Shown here piece after piece: positions 55,248 to 63,228 of a DNA stretch of 64,000 nt (position 1 is the stretch's first letter; each line of letters opens with the position of its first letter). Source of the stretch: Pseudomonas sp. Q1-7. GTDB taxonomy: Bacteria > Pseudomonadota > Gammaproteobacteria > Pseudomonadales > Pseudomonadaceae. Under the pieces are notes generated by a model. It saw only the letters and a list, made by a program, of their open reading frames with translations. It was not told the DNA's origin and ran no database searches. The stretch spans positions 4,356,501 to 4,420,500 of the forward strand of contig NZ_CP116304.1 of the NCBI RefSeq assembly GCF_028010285.1. The letters are read 5' to 3'. The position numbers and the translations under genes were made by a program.

Positions 55248-55604
55248 GCCTCCTCGCCCCGCTTTTTGCCCCCGATAGGGGGCATCTCGGGGCAGGCGGC
55301 CAGATCGTTGCCCAAATAATCCGGGAGCGGCGGGGTTCTCCCGGATTGCATCCGAGGCGCGGCGAGGCCCAATAATCCGCGCATCGCTGGGCTTCGCACG
55401 CTCGGCACCCGCCTACGCAATACCTTTGGCCCAGCCCGTTAACCAGCACGCCTCACAGGCAGAGCCGGTGCCGCATGTCCACCTGAGGACCTGGTTGCCC
55501 GAGTTCAAATGCATTCGCTCACACACGATGGGAGTGGTTCCGCGACGCGCGACGTTTCAATCGGGGCTAGGCTGTCCGGGACGCTCGACAGGGGGAAAAG
55601 CGCC
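55248..55604. repeat. Intergenic region with repeats of the GAGGCCCAA / TGGGCTTCG family
   Basis: Holds the hairpin GCCCCC-GATA-GGGGGC at 55268-55283 and a repeat about 55360-55430 (GGCGAGGCCCAATAAT and CGCTGGGCTTCGCACGCTCG) related to 59141-59219. No gene is seen in these 357 bases. Confidence 0.6.
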
Positions 55605-56876
55605 ATGCGATCCAGCCTTGCCACCGGCGTGAGCCGCCGGGAAATCTGGGCCTGGGCGATGTTCGATTTCGCCAACTCCGGCTACACCACCGTCATCATC
55701 ACCGCGGTCTTCAATGCCTATTTCGTCGCCGTGGTCGCCGAGGGGAAACCCTGGGGCACCCTGGCCTGGACCAGCACCCTGGCGGTTTCCTACTCGATGG
55801 TGATCCTCACCGCGCCGCTGATTGGCGCCCATGCCGACGCCACCGCGCGGAAGAAACGCCTGCTGCTGTTCAGCACCCTGGGCTGCGTGATCTTCACCGC
55901 CGCCCTTGCCCTGGCCGGGCCGGGCGGCCTGGCGCTGGCGGTGGTCTTCGTGGTGCTGTCGAACTTCTGCTTCGGTACCGGCGAGAACCTGATCGCCGCC
56001 TTCCTCCCCGAGCTGGCCCGCGACGACGCCCTGGGCCGGGTGTCCGGCTGGGGCTGGGGCCTGGGCTACATCGGCGGCCTGGTCAGCCTCGGCGCCTGCC
56101 TGGGTTACGTCAGTTGGGCCCAGGGCCAGGGCCAGACGGCGGCGCAGTTCGTGCCGGTGTGCGTGCTCATCACCGCCCTGCTGTTCGCCCTCGCCAGCAC
56201 CCCGACCTTCCTTTACCTGAAGGAACGCAGCCTGCCGCAGCCTTCCGCCGTGCAAGGCGCCTGGGCGCGCTTCGCGCGTACCCTGCGCGAGGCCGGCCGT
56301 TACCGCGACCTGCTGCGCTTCCTGGCCTGCACGGTCTGCTACCAGGCGGGCATCGCCGCCGTGATCAGCCTGGCCGCCATCTACGCCGACCAGGTAATGG
56401 GCTTCACCACCCAGGACACCCTGCTGCTGATTTTCATCGTCAACATCACTGCCTCGGTGGGGGCCGTACTGTTCGGCTGGCTGCAGGACCGCATCGGCCA
56501 TCGACCGACCCTGGCGCTGACCCTGCTGGGCTGGCTGGCGATGGTGGGGATGATGTGGTTCGCCAGCGGCCCGGCCCTGTTCTGGGCCGCCGCCAACATT
56601 GCCGGCCTGTGCATGGGCGCCAGCCAGTCGGCGGGGCGCGCCATCGTCGGCCTGCTCGCCCCACCCACGCGGCTGGCGGAGTTCTTCGGCCTCTGGGGCC
56701 AGGCGGTGAAGCTGTCGGCCATTCTCGGCCCCATGACCTACGGGCTGGCCAGTTGGCTCTCCGGCGGCGACCACCGCCTGGCGATGCTGATCACTGGTAG
56801 TTACTTCGTGCTCGGCCTGCTGCTGCTCGCCAGCGTACACCTGGAGCGTGGCCGGCGAGCTGCGCTGACCGGGTGA
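55605..56876 (+). CDS. MFS transporter, UMF1/Atg22-type
   Basis: Inner-membrane transporter of the UMF1 family of the major facilitator superfamily, substrate unknown. The 423 residues carry about 12 hydrophobic segments and the family start REIWAWAMFDFANSGYTTVI (about 11-30) and ADATARKKRLL. The start was chosen as MRSSLATGVS with GGGGA upstream; a longer frame to 55509 exists but has no family similarity. The next gene is convergent, 15 bases away. Confidence 0.9.
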   Translation: MRSSLATGVSRREIWAWAMFDFANSGYTTVIITAVFNAYFVAVVAEGKPWGTLAWTSTLAVSYSMVILTAPLIGAHADATARKKRLLLFSTLGCVIFTAALALAGPGGLALAVVFVVLSNFCFGTGENLIAAFLPELARDDALGRVSGWGWGLGYIGGLVSLGACLGYVSWAQGQGQTAAQFVPVCVLITALLFALASTPTFLYLKERSLPQPSAVQGAWARFARTLREAGRYRDLLRFLACTVCYQAGIAAVISLAAIYADQVMGFTTQDTLLLIFIVNITASVGAVLFGWLQDRIGHRPTLALTLLGWLAMVGMMWFASGPALFWAAANIAGLCMGASQSAGRAIVGLLAPPTRLAEFFGLWGQAVKLSAILGPMTYGLASWLSGGDHRLAMLITGSYFVLGLLLLASVHLERGRRAALTG

Positions 56877-56891
56877 CGCCCGCGCTCACCG

Positions 56892-57713
56892 TCAGCGCTT
56901 GAGGAAACCCGTCAGCAGCTCGCCAACTCGCTCGCCCAGCTCCTGATTGGCCGACAGTTGCAGACCCCGGGCCAGCTCGCTGTCCACCACCTGTTCCACC
57001 AGCGGGCGCAGGGCCAGCAGTTGGCGATTCAGGCCATCCAGTTCGCTGACATGGGGCAGGCTGCCGGACAGCAGCGGGTTGACCAGGTGGGCCACGATCA
57101 TGCGCACGATGCCGGCGGAAACCGGTTCCACCTGGCGGCGGATGGCAGCGAACTGCTCCAGCAGCACATCCAGCGGGATGCCCGAGCGGTACAACTGCAC
57201 CCCGGCCCTGAATACCCGAGGGTTGAGCACCCGCAGGTGATCGCCGGCGAATTCGATCAGGCCCAGCTCGCGAGCGCGGTCCATGTAGTCGTCGGTAAGG
57301 GCGTCGCCGAACAGCGCCTGCACTTCGTCGAAACCCAGGCGCTCCGGCTCCATCGGGTTCCAGGCACCGACGATGGCCTGCTCCAGCCCCAGTACGTGAG
57401 CCAGATCGCGCCCCTCCGCCCAGGCGTCCAGCAGCTCGCGGATGCTGGCGATGCTGTAGCCGCGCTCCAGCAATTGGCCGATCAGCCGCAGCCGCGCCAG
57501 GTGCTCGCCGCTGTAGATGCCCACCCGCCCGCGCCGCTCGGGCGGTGGCAGCAGGCCGCGATCCTGGTAGGCACGCAGGTTGCGCACCGTGGTCCCGGCT
57601 TCGCGAGCCAGTTCATCCACCGTGAATTCGGCGTCCGTGGCGACGCTGTCCGCGGCGGCCGGGTCGAGCCGTTTGCTGAGGAAGGAAGGGACATTTTTCA
57701 TGGGCCGGATCAT
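56892..57713 (-). CDS. MerR-family transcriptional regulator
   Basis: Regulator of 273 residues: N-terminal MerR winged helix (about 30-98: FTVDELAREAGTTVRNLRAY and GYSIASIRELLDAW) and a long helical C-terminal part of unknown ligand. The start MIRPMKNV was chosen because AGAGGGG lies upstream; the further N-terminal open frame is unsupported. A perfect 8-4-8 palindrome lies at 57923-57942, between this gene and the divergent M24-fragment/hydrolase unit, and is its likely operator. Confidence 0.87.
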   Translation of the reverse strand: MIRPMKNVPSFLSKRLDPAAADSVATDAEFTVDELAREAGTTVRNLRAYQDRGLLPPPERRGRVGIYSGEHLARLRLIGQLLERGYSIASIRELLDAWAEGRDLAHVLGLEQAIVGAWNPMEPERLGFDEVQALFGDALTDDYMDRARELGLIEFAGDHLRVLNPRVFRAGVQLYRSGIPLDVLLEQFAAIRRQVEPVSAGIVRMIVAHLVNPLLSGSLPHVSELDGLNRQLLALRPLVEQVVDSELARGLQLSANQELGERVGELLTGFLKR

Positions 57714-57922
57714 ATCGCCGCCCCTCTCACCCCAACAACAGCACCCAGCCCGCCCCAACCATTGGCTGGACGTGCGCCCCGGCGGCATTTGCCGGTAGCG
57801 CCTGCAGCGCCCTCCAGGTGCTCTGGAATGGGCCTTTCCCTTTCCAGGTAACGCGGTAACAGCCACGCCGGCAGCAGCGCCCGGGCTCTGGCCAGGGCGG
57901 GATTTCCTGTCCGAGAATGATC

Positions 57923-57942
57923 GTGACATCGATTGATGTCAC
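57923..57942. promoter_or_regulatory. Palindromic operator candidate for the MerR regulator
   Basis: GTGACATC-GATT-GATGTCAC, perfect arms of eight, 23 bases before the M24-fragment start at 57965. Confidence 0.65.
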
Positions 57943-57964
57943 AGTCCCGACACCGGAGAGCCCC

Positions 57965-58171
57965 ATGCCCGTCCCTGCCCTCAACGCCGAAGACCTGTCC
58001 GCGTTCCACCTCGTGCAGCAACGAGCCTGTCACCGCGCCCAAACCATCGTCGGCGAACTCGGGCCCGGCATCCGTGAACAGGAAACCGCCGCCCGGATGA
58101 CAGCCTGGCGGCAGGATCACGGCGTGCGCCGCTGGCAGGTCCGCCAATCGGACAGGCAGGCGGCAGCATGA
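57965..58171 (+). pseudogene. Truncated N-terminal fragment of an M24 (Xaa-Pro-type) metallopeptidase
   Basis: A 68-codon frame with a good ribosome site (CCGGAGAG). It includes FHLVQQRACHRAQTIVGELG, PGIREQETAARMTAW and DHGVRRW, which resemble the early part of M24-family peptidases; the metal-binding part that should follow is missing. After HGVRRW the sequence diverges (QVRQSDRQAAA) and ends, overlapping the hydrolase start (ATGA). It may still be translated as a leader for that gene. The family call is by pattern memory and is not certain. Confidence 0.5.
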
Positions 58172-59145
58172 TCGCGTCCGTGCAACGGGAGCCGCAGCGC
58201 CTGGCGGTGAAAGGCGATGGCGTGGAACTGGCGGCCTATCGCTGGGGCGACGCCGCCGGCCCGACACTGCTGCTGGTACATGGCTACCCGGACAGCCACG
58301 AGGTCTGGCTGCCGCTGATCCGTGAACTGGCGGCCGACTACCAGATCATCGCCTACGACGTGCGCGGCGCCGGCGCCTCGGATATTCCACGCAAGACGCA
58401 GGCCTACCGTCTGGAGAAACTGGCCAATGACCTGGAGGCGGTGATCAGGGCCGTCAGTCCCGAGCGCCCGGTACACCTGGTGGCCCACGACTGGGGTTCG
58501 ATCCAGTCCTGGGAGGCGGTGACCGAACCGCGCATCCAGCCGCTGCTGGCCTCCTTCACCACGGTATCCGGGCCCTGCCTCGACCACATCGGCCACTGGA
58601 TGCGCACCCGTTTGAAGACGAAGCGCCCGCGCGCCCTGGGGCAGGTGATCGGTCAGTTGCTCAGCTCCTGGTACATCGCCTTCTTCCATACCCCGCTGCT
58701 GCCGGAACTGGCTTGGCGCTTCGGGCTCGCCCGCGCCTGGCCAAGCCTGCTGCGGCGCCTGGAAGGCGTGCGCGATCCGCGACCCAATCCCACCCGGGCA
58801 TCCGACGGTTGCCATGGGGTGAAGCTCTACCGCGCCAACTTCATCACCAGCCTGCTCCGGCCGCGCCAGCGCCCGACCCAGGTGCCGGTGCAACTGATAG
58901 TCCCCACCCGCGACCGCTTCGTGAAACCGCAGCTGTTCCAGCAACTCGACCAGTGGGTGCCGCGCCTGTGGCGCCGCGAAGTGGCGGCCGGGCACTGGCA
59001 ACTGCTGGCCGAACCGGACCGACTGGCGGCCTGGATACGGGAGTTCGTCGAACACCTGGAAGACGGCGGGGCCAGCCGCGCCGAAGACCGGGAACACCTG
59101 CCGGGCGCGCAGTCATTCGCGGTGCAGGACGCCGCCCTGCCGTAG
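58168..59145 (+). CDS. Alpha/beta-fold hydrolase (epoxide-hydrolase type), possibly C-terminally truncated
   Basis: A 325-residue alpha/beta hydrolase with the nucleophile Asp in VAHDWGS (epoxide hydrolase/haloalkane-type context), HGYPDSHEVW (oxyanion), and AGHWQLLAEP bearing the catalytic His. In mycobacterial EphD-like proteins a short-chain dehydrogenase domain follows such a domain; here the protein stops soon after the hydrolase part, with the stop TAG lying within the repeat at 59141-59219. Substrate unknown. It is coupled by a four-base overlap with the M24 fragment and lies under the MerR palindrome. Confidence 0.82.
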   Translation: MIASVQREPQRLAVKGDGVELAAYRWGDAAGPTLLLVHGYPDSHEVWLPLIRELAADYQIIAYDVRGAGASDIPRKTQAYRLEKLANDLEAVIRAVSPERPVHLVAHDWGSIQSWEAVTEPRIQPLLASFTTVSGPCLDHIGHWMRTRLKTKRPRALGQVIGQLLSSWYIAFFHTPLLPELAWRFGLARAWPSLLRRLEGVRDPRPNPTRASDGCHGVKLYRANFITSLLRPRQRPTQVPVQLIVPTRDRFVKPQLFQQLDQWVPRLWRREVAAGHWQLLAEPDRLAAWIREFVEHLEDGGASRAEDREHLPGAQSFAVQDAALP

Positions 59146-59219
59146 GCTGGCGCCGAGGAACGAGGCCCAACGCTGCCGACCCGATGGTTGGGTTTCGCTG
59201 CGCTCTACCGCAACCTACG
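59141..59219. repeat. Intergenic repeat that supplies the hydrolase stop codon
   Basis: Starts CGTAGG and ends CCTACG, with inner GAACGAGGCCCAAC and GTTGGGTTTCG arms. The TAG stop of the hydrolase (59143-59145) is inside its first bases. Relatives are at 17509-17581 and 55360-55430. Confidence 0.7.
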
Positions 59220-59267
59220 CCGGTCCGGTGCAACGCCTGGTGGCCCCCTTCGCCGTGAAGACGGCCC

Positions 59268-60746
59268 TCAGCTCTCCACGTGCTCATCCAGCAGCGGCAT
59301 CCCCGCCGCGCGCTCCAGCAGGTCGTTGGGCAGGCTCTTGCTGGCGCGGGCGCCGAGGAGTTTGAGGTTTTCCACCCGGCCGATCAGGTTGCCACGCCCT
59401 TCCACCAGCTTGTTGCGGGCATTGGCATAGGCCTTGTCCAACTGCTGCAGACGGCTGCCCATCTCGTCCAGGTCCTGGACGAAGGCGACGAACTTGTCGT
59501 ACAGCGCCCCGGCGCGCTCGGCGATCTCGCGGGCGTTCTGGCTCTGCCGCTCCTGGCGCCAGAGGCTGTCGATCACCCGCAGGGTGGCCAGCAGGGTGGT
59601 CGGACTGACGATCACGATGTGCTGCTCGAAAGCCTCCTGGAACAGGTCGGGATCAGCCTGCAAGGCCGCGGCGAAGGCGGCCTCGATGGGCACGAAGAGC
59701 AACACGAAATCCAGGCTGTGCAGCCCTTCCAGGCGCTGGTAATCCTTCACCGAAAGCCCCTTGAGGTGGCTGCGCAGGGACAGTACATGCTGTTTCAGCG
59801 CCTGGCTGCGGGCGGCTTCGTCGTCAGCGGCGATCAGTGCCTGGTAGGCGGTGAGGCTGACCTTGGCGTCCACCACCACCTGCTTGTCCCCCGGCAGCCG
59901 GATCAGCACGTCGGGCTGGAAACGCTCGCCCTCGGCGCTCTTCAAGCTCACCTGGGTCTGGTATTCGCGGCCTTTTTCCAGGCCGGCGTGCTCCAGCACC
60001 CGCTCCAGCACCAGCTCACCCCAGTTGCCCTGGGTCTTCTGCCCTTTCAGGGCGCGAGTGAGGTTGGTGGCTTCGTCGCCGAGGCGCTGGTTGAGTTGCT
60101 GCAGGCGCTCCAGCTCCTTGCCCAGGGAGAATCGTTCGCGCGCTTCCTGTTGATAGCTTTCCTCCACCCGCTTCTCGAACGCCTGGATGCGTTCCTTGAG
60201 CGGGTCGAGCAATTGGCCGAGACGCTGCTGGCTGGTTTCGGCGAAACGCTGTTCGCGCTCGTCGAAGATCTTTCCGGCCAGTTCGGCGAACTGCGCGCGC
60301 AGGTCGTCACGGGCGGCCTGCAGGTCGCCGAGGCGCTGTTCATGGGCTTCGCGCTGCTCGCGCAGCTCGGCTTCCAGGCCGGCACGCTCGGTGTCCAGGC
60401 GGCGCAGCTCGACGTCCTTGCGCTCGCGCTCCTGGTTCCACGCCTGCAAGGCTTCGCGGGCACTCTCGCGTTCGACGCCGAGCAACTCGGCCTCGCGGCG
60501 CAGGGCGGCGAGTTCAGCCTGCTGGGCGGCGTTGAGCTGGCCGAGCTCGCGGTTTTCCTCGCGGCTGTCGTCCAGTTGCACGGCCAGGCCGTCCTGGGCC
60601 AACTGGGCATTGGCCAGACGCTCTTCGAGCAAGGTCCGTTCGGTTTGCAGAAGGCTGAGCTTGCGCTGCTGTTGCCAGGCGAACCCCAGCAGGGGCACCG
60701 CGGCGGCGAGCAGGCCGATCAACAGGTTGGGGATATCTAGGGGCAT
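59268..60746 (-). CDS. rmuC: RmuC family DNA recombination protein
   Basis: Predicted nuclease-like protein that limits recombination between inverted repeats. The 492 residues have an N-terminal membrane anchor (about 6-24: NLLIGLLAAAVPLLGFAW), a long coiled coil (about 30-200) and the RmuC core with ALKGQKTQGNWGELVLERVL, VVVDAKVSLTAYQ and IVIVSPTTLLATLR. The start MPLDIPNLLIG lies 6 bases after an unrelated frame; a longer open frame reaches 61061 but has no family match. The Sel1 gene lies 52 bases upstream in the same direction. Confidence 0.93.
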   Translation of the reverse strand: MPLDIPNLLIGLLAAAVPLLGFAWQQQRKLSLLQTERTLLEERLANAQLAQDGLAVQLDDSREENRELGQLNAAQQAELAALRREAELLGVERESAREALQAWNQERERKDVELRRLDTERAGLEAELREQREAHEQRLGDLQAARDDLRAQFAELAGKIFDEREQRFAETSQQRLGQLLDPLKERIQAFEKRVEESYQQEARERFSLGKELERLQQLNQRLGDEATNLTRALKGQKTQGNWGELVLERVLEHAGLEKGREYQTQVSLKSAEGERFQPDVLIRLPGDKQVVVDAKVSLTAYQALIAADDEAARSQALKQHVLSLRSHLKGLSVKDYQRLEGLHSLDFVLLFVPIEAAFAAALQADPDLFQEAFEQHIVIVSPTTLLATLRVIDSLWRQERQSQNAREIAERAGALYDKFVAFVQDLDEMGSRLQQLDKAYANARNKLVEGRGNLIGRVENLKLLGARASKSLPNDLLERAAGMPLLDEHVES

Positions 60747-60798
60747 GAGCGGCTCCGCGCTGGAATGCCGGGAGTATACCCAGCGGCGCGCGGCGCGA

Positions 60799-61209
60799 TC
60801 AGGATTGCAGCGGCAGGCGGCCGAGCAGGCGTCGGGCTTCGTGGGAACCCTGGGCGGCGGCCAGCTCCAGCCAATGGCGGGCCTGCTCCGGTGCGTTGAT
60901 GCGTGGCTGGCTGCACAGGCGCCCCAGCTCCAGCTGCGCGCGACGGTCACCGGCGCGGGCGGCCTGACGCAGCATGTCCAGGCCGATGCGGCGGTCTCGC
61001 GGATTGCCGCAGTCGCGGCAGAGCATCTGCCCCAGGCGGCTCTGCGCCACCACCACGCCATCGCGTGCCGGTTGCTTGAGCAGCTTGCCGGCGAAGCGCT
61101 TCACGCTGGCGGCCTGGCCCAGGCGCGGGCTGTCCAGCAGCCAGAGGGCCACTCGGGTGGGCAGGGTTTGCGGGGTGGAAACCGAATCGGCGGGAACGCG
61201 GTATTTCAT
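60799..61209 (-). CDS. Sel1-repeat protein
   Basis: A 136-residue protein with two Sel1-like helical repeats (about 65-135: AQSRLGQMLC, GLDMLRQAARAGDRRAQLELG and ARHWLELAAAQGSHEARRLLG-type segments). Sel1 repeats serve protein-protein contacts; partner unknown. The start MKYRVPADSV was preferred over the upstream in-frame codons, which have no repeat-like content. It lies just before rmuC and may be co-transcribed with it. Confidence 0.8.
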   Translation of the reverse strand: MKYRVPADSVSTPQTLPTRVALWLLDSPRLGQAASVKRFAGKLLKQPARDGVVVAQSRLGQMLCRDCGNPRDRRIGLDMLRQAARAGDRRAQLELGRLCSQPRINAPEQARHWLELAAAQGSHEARRLLGRLPLQS

Positions 61210-61789
61210 GAAACAGAGGCAGGTGGCCGGAAAGGCGCGCAACTCTACTCCTTTTTCCTGACAGGTAAAGTCTTGCAATTGCCGCGGGGCGCGATCTAGA
61301 GCAAGTGCTCGGGACAAATCCACAGAAGCTGTGGATAACTCTGTGAAGAAGATGCTCGAAACGTCACCAAGTGCTTATGGGTCGTGGCCTTCAGTCAAAC
61401 TGGCGATTTTTTCGCCAATTATAAAACTCTTTATTTTTCATGTACTTATGAAGCAACCACGAAGAATCAAGGCCTTACGGTGGATTTCGACAGTCTTTGC
61501 CGAAGGCGCTCCGCTACTGTGCACAACTTGCAACTGTCAATACCTCATCCGCCCCGTTGCGGGGCATTTTTCCCCGGAATGCCGCTGGAACCTGTGTTGC
61601 ACGGGCGTTCCAGGCGGCGACGAATGGCACGAAAAAGACCCTCCAGAGGGCCTCGGGCAAATGGTACGGACGTCCATCTGCGCCAACGCTGTGCACAGAT
61701 TCATCGTCATCTTGTACGGACTCCGTTTCCCGCCGCCGCCCTCGGGCCCTTAGAATGCCTCGCCTGCCCCCGCCCGACAGCCTCCGCCC
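61210..61789. other. 580-base intergenic region, partly AT-rich, with a terminator
   Basis: Divergent gap between the Sel1 gene and the GreA/B-like gene. Contains TGGCGA-N5-TCGCCA at 61401-61417, a minus-strand TATAAT-like -10 at about 61418-61423 that may serve the Sel1 gene, a DnaA-box-like TGTGGATAA at 61330-61338, and a plus-strand terminator at 61551-61571. The lower GC of 61390-61500 is unlike the flanks. No convincing gene; a small RNA ending at the terminator is possible. Confidence 0.45.
61551..61571 (+). terminator. Rho-independent terminator, plus strand, no gene upstream
   Basis: GCCCCG-TTG-CGGGGC followed by ATTTTT. No plus-strand gene lies upstream for 2.4 kb except the oppositely oriented rmuC and Sel1 genes, so it may end an unannotated short transcript. 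Confidence 0.6.
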
Positions 61790-62272
61790 ATGGACAAATC
61801 CCGCATCCACCGCCTGATCCTCGACACCCTCGCCGCCGACCTCGATCTGTTGCAGCGCGCGGCACAGACCGCCTACGAGGCGGCGACCCATGAGGAAAAC
61901 ATCGCCGAGAACAAGTACGACACCCTCGGCCTGGAGGCTTCCTACCTCGCCACCGGCCAGGCCCGCCGTGCCGCCGAGATCAGGCAGGCGCTGGCTCTTT
62001 TCCAGAGCCTCGTCCTGCGCCCGTTCGACCCGGCGCGGGGCATCCAGCTCGGCGCCCTGGTGCGGCTGGCCGCCGAGGACGGCAGCGAACAGCGGCTGTT
62101 CCTGGGCCCCGAGGCCGCCGGCCTGAAGGTGATGGAAGCCGGCGAGGAAATCACGGTGATCAGCCCCCGTTCGCCCTTGGGCCAGGCCCTGCTGGGCAAG
62201 CCCGAGGGGGCCGAGGTGACCCTGGTCATCGGCAATGGCCAACAGACCTTCGAGGTGCTGGAGGTACACTGA
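61790..62272 (+). CDS. GreA/GreB-domain transcription factor-like protein
   Basis: A 160-residue protein with an N-terminal coiled coil (about 5-75, with EENIAENKYDTLGLEASYLA) and a C-terminal GreA/GreB domain (about 80-158, with VISPRSPLGQALLGKPEGAEVTL, key SPLGQALLGK). Predicted to bind the RNA polymerase secondary channel or related partner; it is shorter than GreA/GreB in its helical finger, and Gre-specific acidic tip residues are not obvious. It is followed after 28 bases by a small membrane protein gene. Confidence 0.85.
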   Translation: MDKSRIHRLILDTLAADLDLLQRAAQTAYEAATHEENIAENKYDTLGLEASYLATGQARRAAEIRQALALFQSLVLRPFDPARGIQLGALVRLAAEDGSEQRLFLGPEAAGLKVMEAGEEITVISPRSPLGQALLGKPEGAEVTLVIGNGQQTFEVLEVH

Positions 62273-62300
62273 AGCTGCCGTCCACCGCTTCGGAGGCACC

Positions 62301-62708
62301 ATGGCTCGCCCACGCCGCATCCTGCGCATCAGCTTCAACCCACTGGCCCTGACCCTCAGCGTCGCCCTGGGGGTGTGGCTCGGTTTCATCGCCATCGGCC
62401 TGACCGGCTTCCTCGGCTACCGGCTGTACATGGCCGACAACGCGGCCCCGGTGGCCCAGGTGTTCATCCCAGCGCCCGCGCCGCCCCGGCAGGCCCCCGC
62501 ACCGACACCGCCGCCGAGCGTCGGCGAGGAACGCCTGCAGCAGTACGAGGACACCTACAACGCCGCCCAGCGCGCCGATAACGAACGCCTGGAACGGCTG
62601 GAGGAACAGCGCCGGCTGAGCGACGCCAAATGTCAGTTCTGGACCGAGCAGTACCGCAACGCACCGACCGAGAAGGCCAAGCGCAACATGGACCAGGAGT
62701 GCCGCTGA
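62301..62708 (+). CDS. Small single-span membrane protein of unknown function
   Basis: A 135-residue protein: basic N-terminus MARPRRILRISFNPL, one membrane span (about 17-42, ALTLSVALGVWLGFIAIGLT), a proline-rich stretch (about 55-75, PAPAPPRQAPAPTPPPS) and a polar helical C-terminus with two cysteines (Cys near residues 112 and 134). No recognised family. CGGAGG lies upstream of the ATG. It follows the GreA/B-like gene and may share its transcript. Confidence 0.72.
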   Translation: MARPRRILRISFNPLALTLSVALGVWLGFIAIGLTGFLGYRLYMADNAAPVAQVFIPAPAPPRQAPAPTPPPSVGEERLQQYEDTYNAAQRADNERLERLEEQRRLSDAKCQFWTEQYRNAPTEKAKRNMDQECR

Positions 62709-62833
62709 GCGGCACTCCGTCCGATTCCCGCCGACCACCCGACCAAAGGCGGCGGCCTTCAAGGGACCGTCATACGGAGACGGCTAGACTGAAACCGTGC
62801 GCCCTTCCACTTTGGCGCCAGAGGCGGTTCGCA

Positions 62834-63010
62834 ATGGGTCCCGAAATTTTCATAGCCCTGATGGTCATGGGCTGGCTGCTGGCAGCGGTCGCGCTGCTGT
62901 GGGCCATGCTCAGGATCTCTCACCACCATCACCATCATCACCACCACGGCCGGCCTTCGCCGCCGCACTCCTCCCGCACCTTCCGGCGCCACAAGGCGAC
63001 GTCGCACTGA
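62834..63010 (+). CDS. Small membrane protein with a natural nine-histidine run
   Basis: A 58-residue predicted membrane protein: one span (about 4-28, IFIALMVMGWLLAAVALLW), then SHHHHHHHHH at about residues 30-38 and a basic, Ser/Arg-rich tail ending KATSH. The ATG has GAGGC upstream. Histidine runs of this kind can bind metals, but no function is known. It could be a chance frame, though the membrane span and ribosome site favour a gene. Confidence 0.55.
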   Translation: MGPEIFIALMVMGWLLAAVALLWAMLRISHHHHHHHHHGRPSPPHSSRTFRRHKATSH

Positions 63011-63228
63011 GCGCTCGTGCGCTCGACCGGGAGTGAATTTCCACAGGCTGGCACATCCTGGTCGGATTAAATCCGCGAGCGGTGGGTGGACGTGCGGCGG
63101 GGGTGAGGGGCGCGTCAGGCCGGCGCGGAAGCCCCCGTACTAAAGGCTTCCATTCCGCACGGCAACAGCCGACTCAGCCACAGCCAATGTTTTCGCCTCA
63201 CTAAGAACCTGCGGCGATCTACGCCGAT

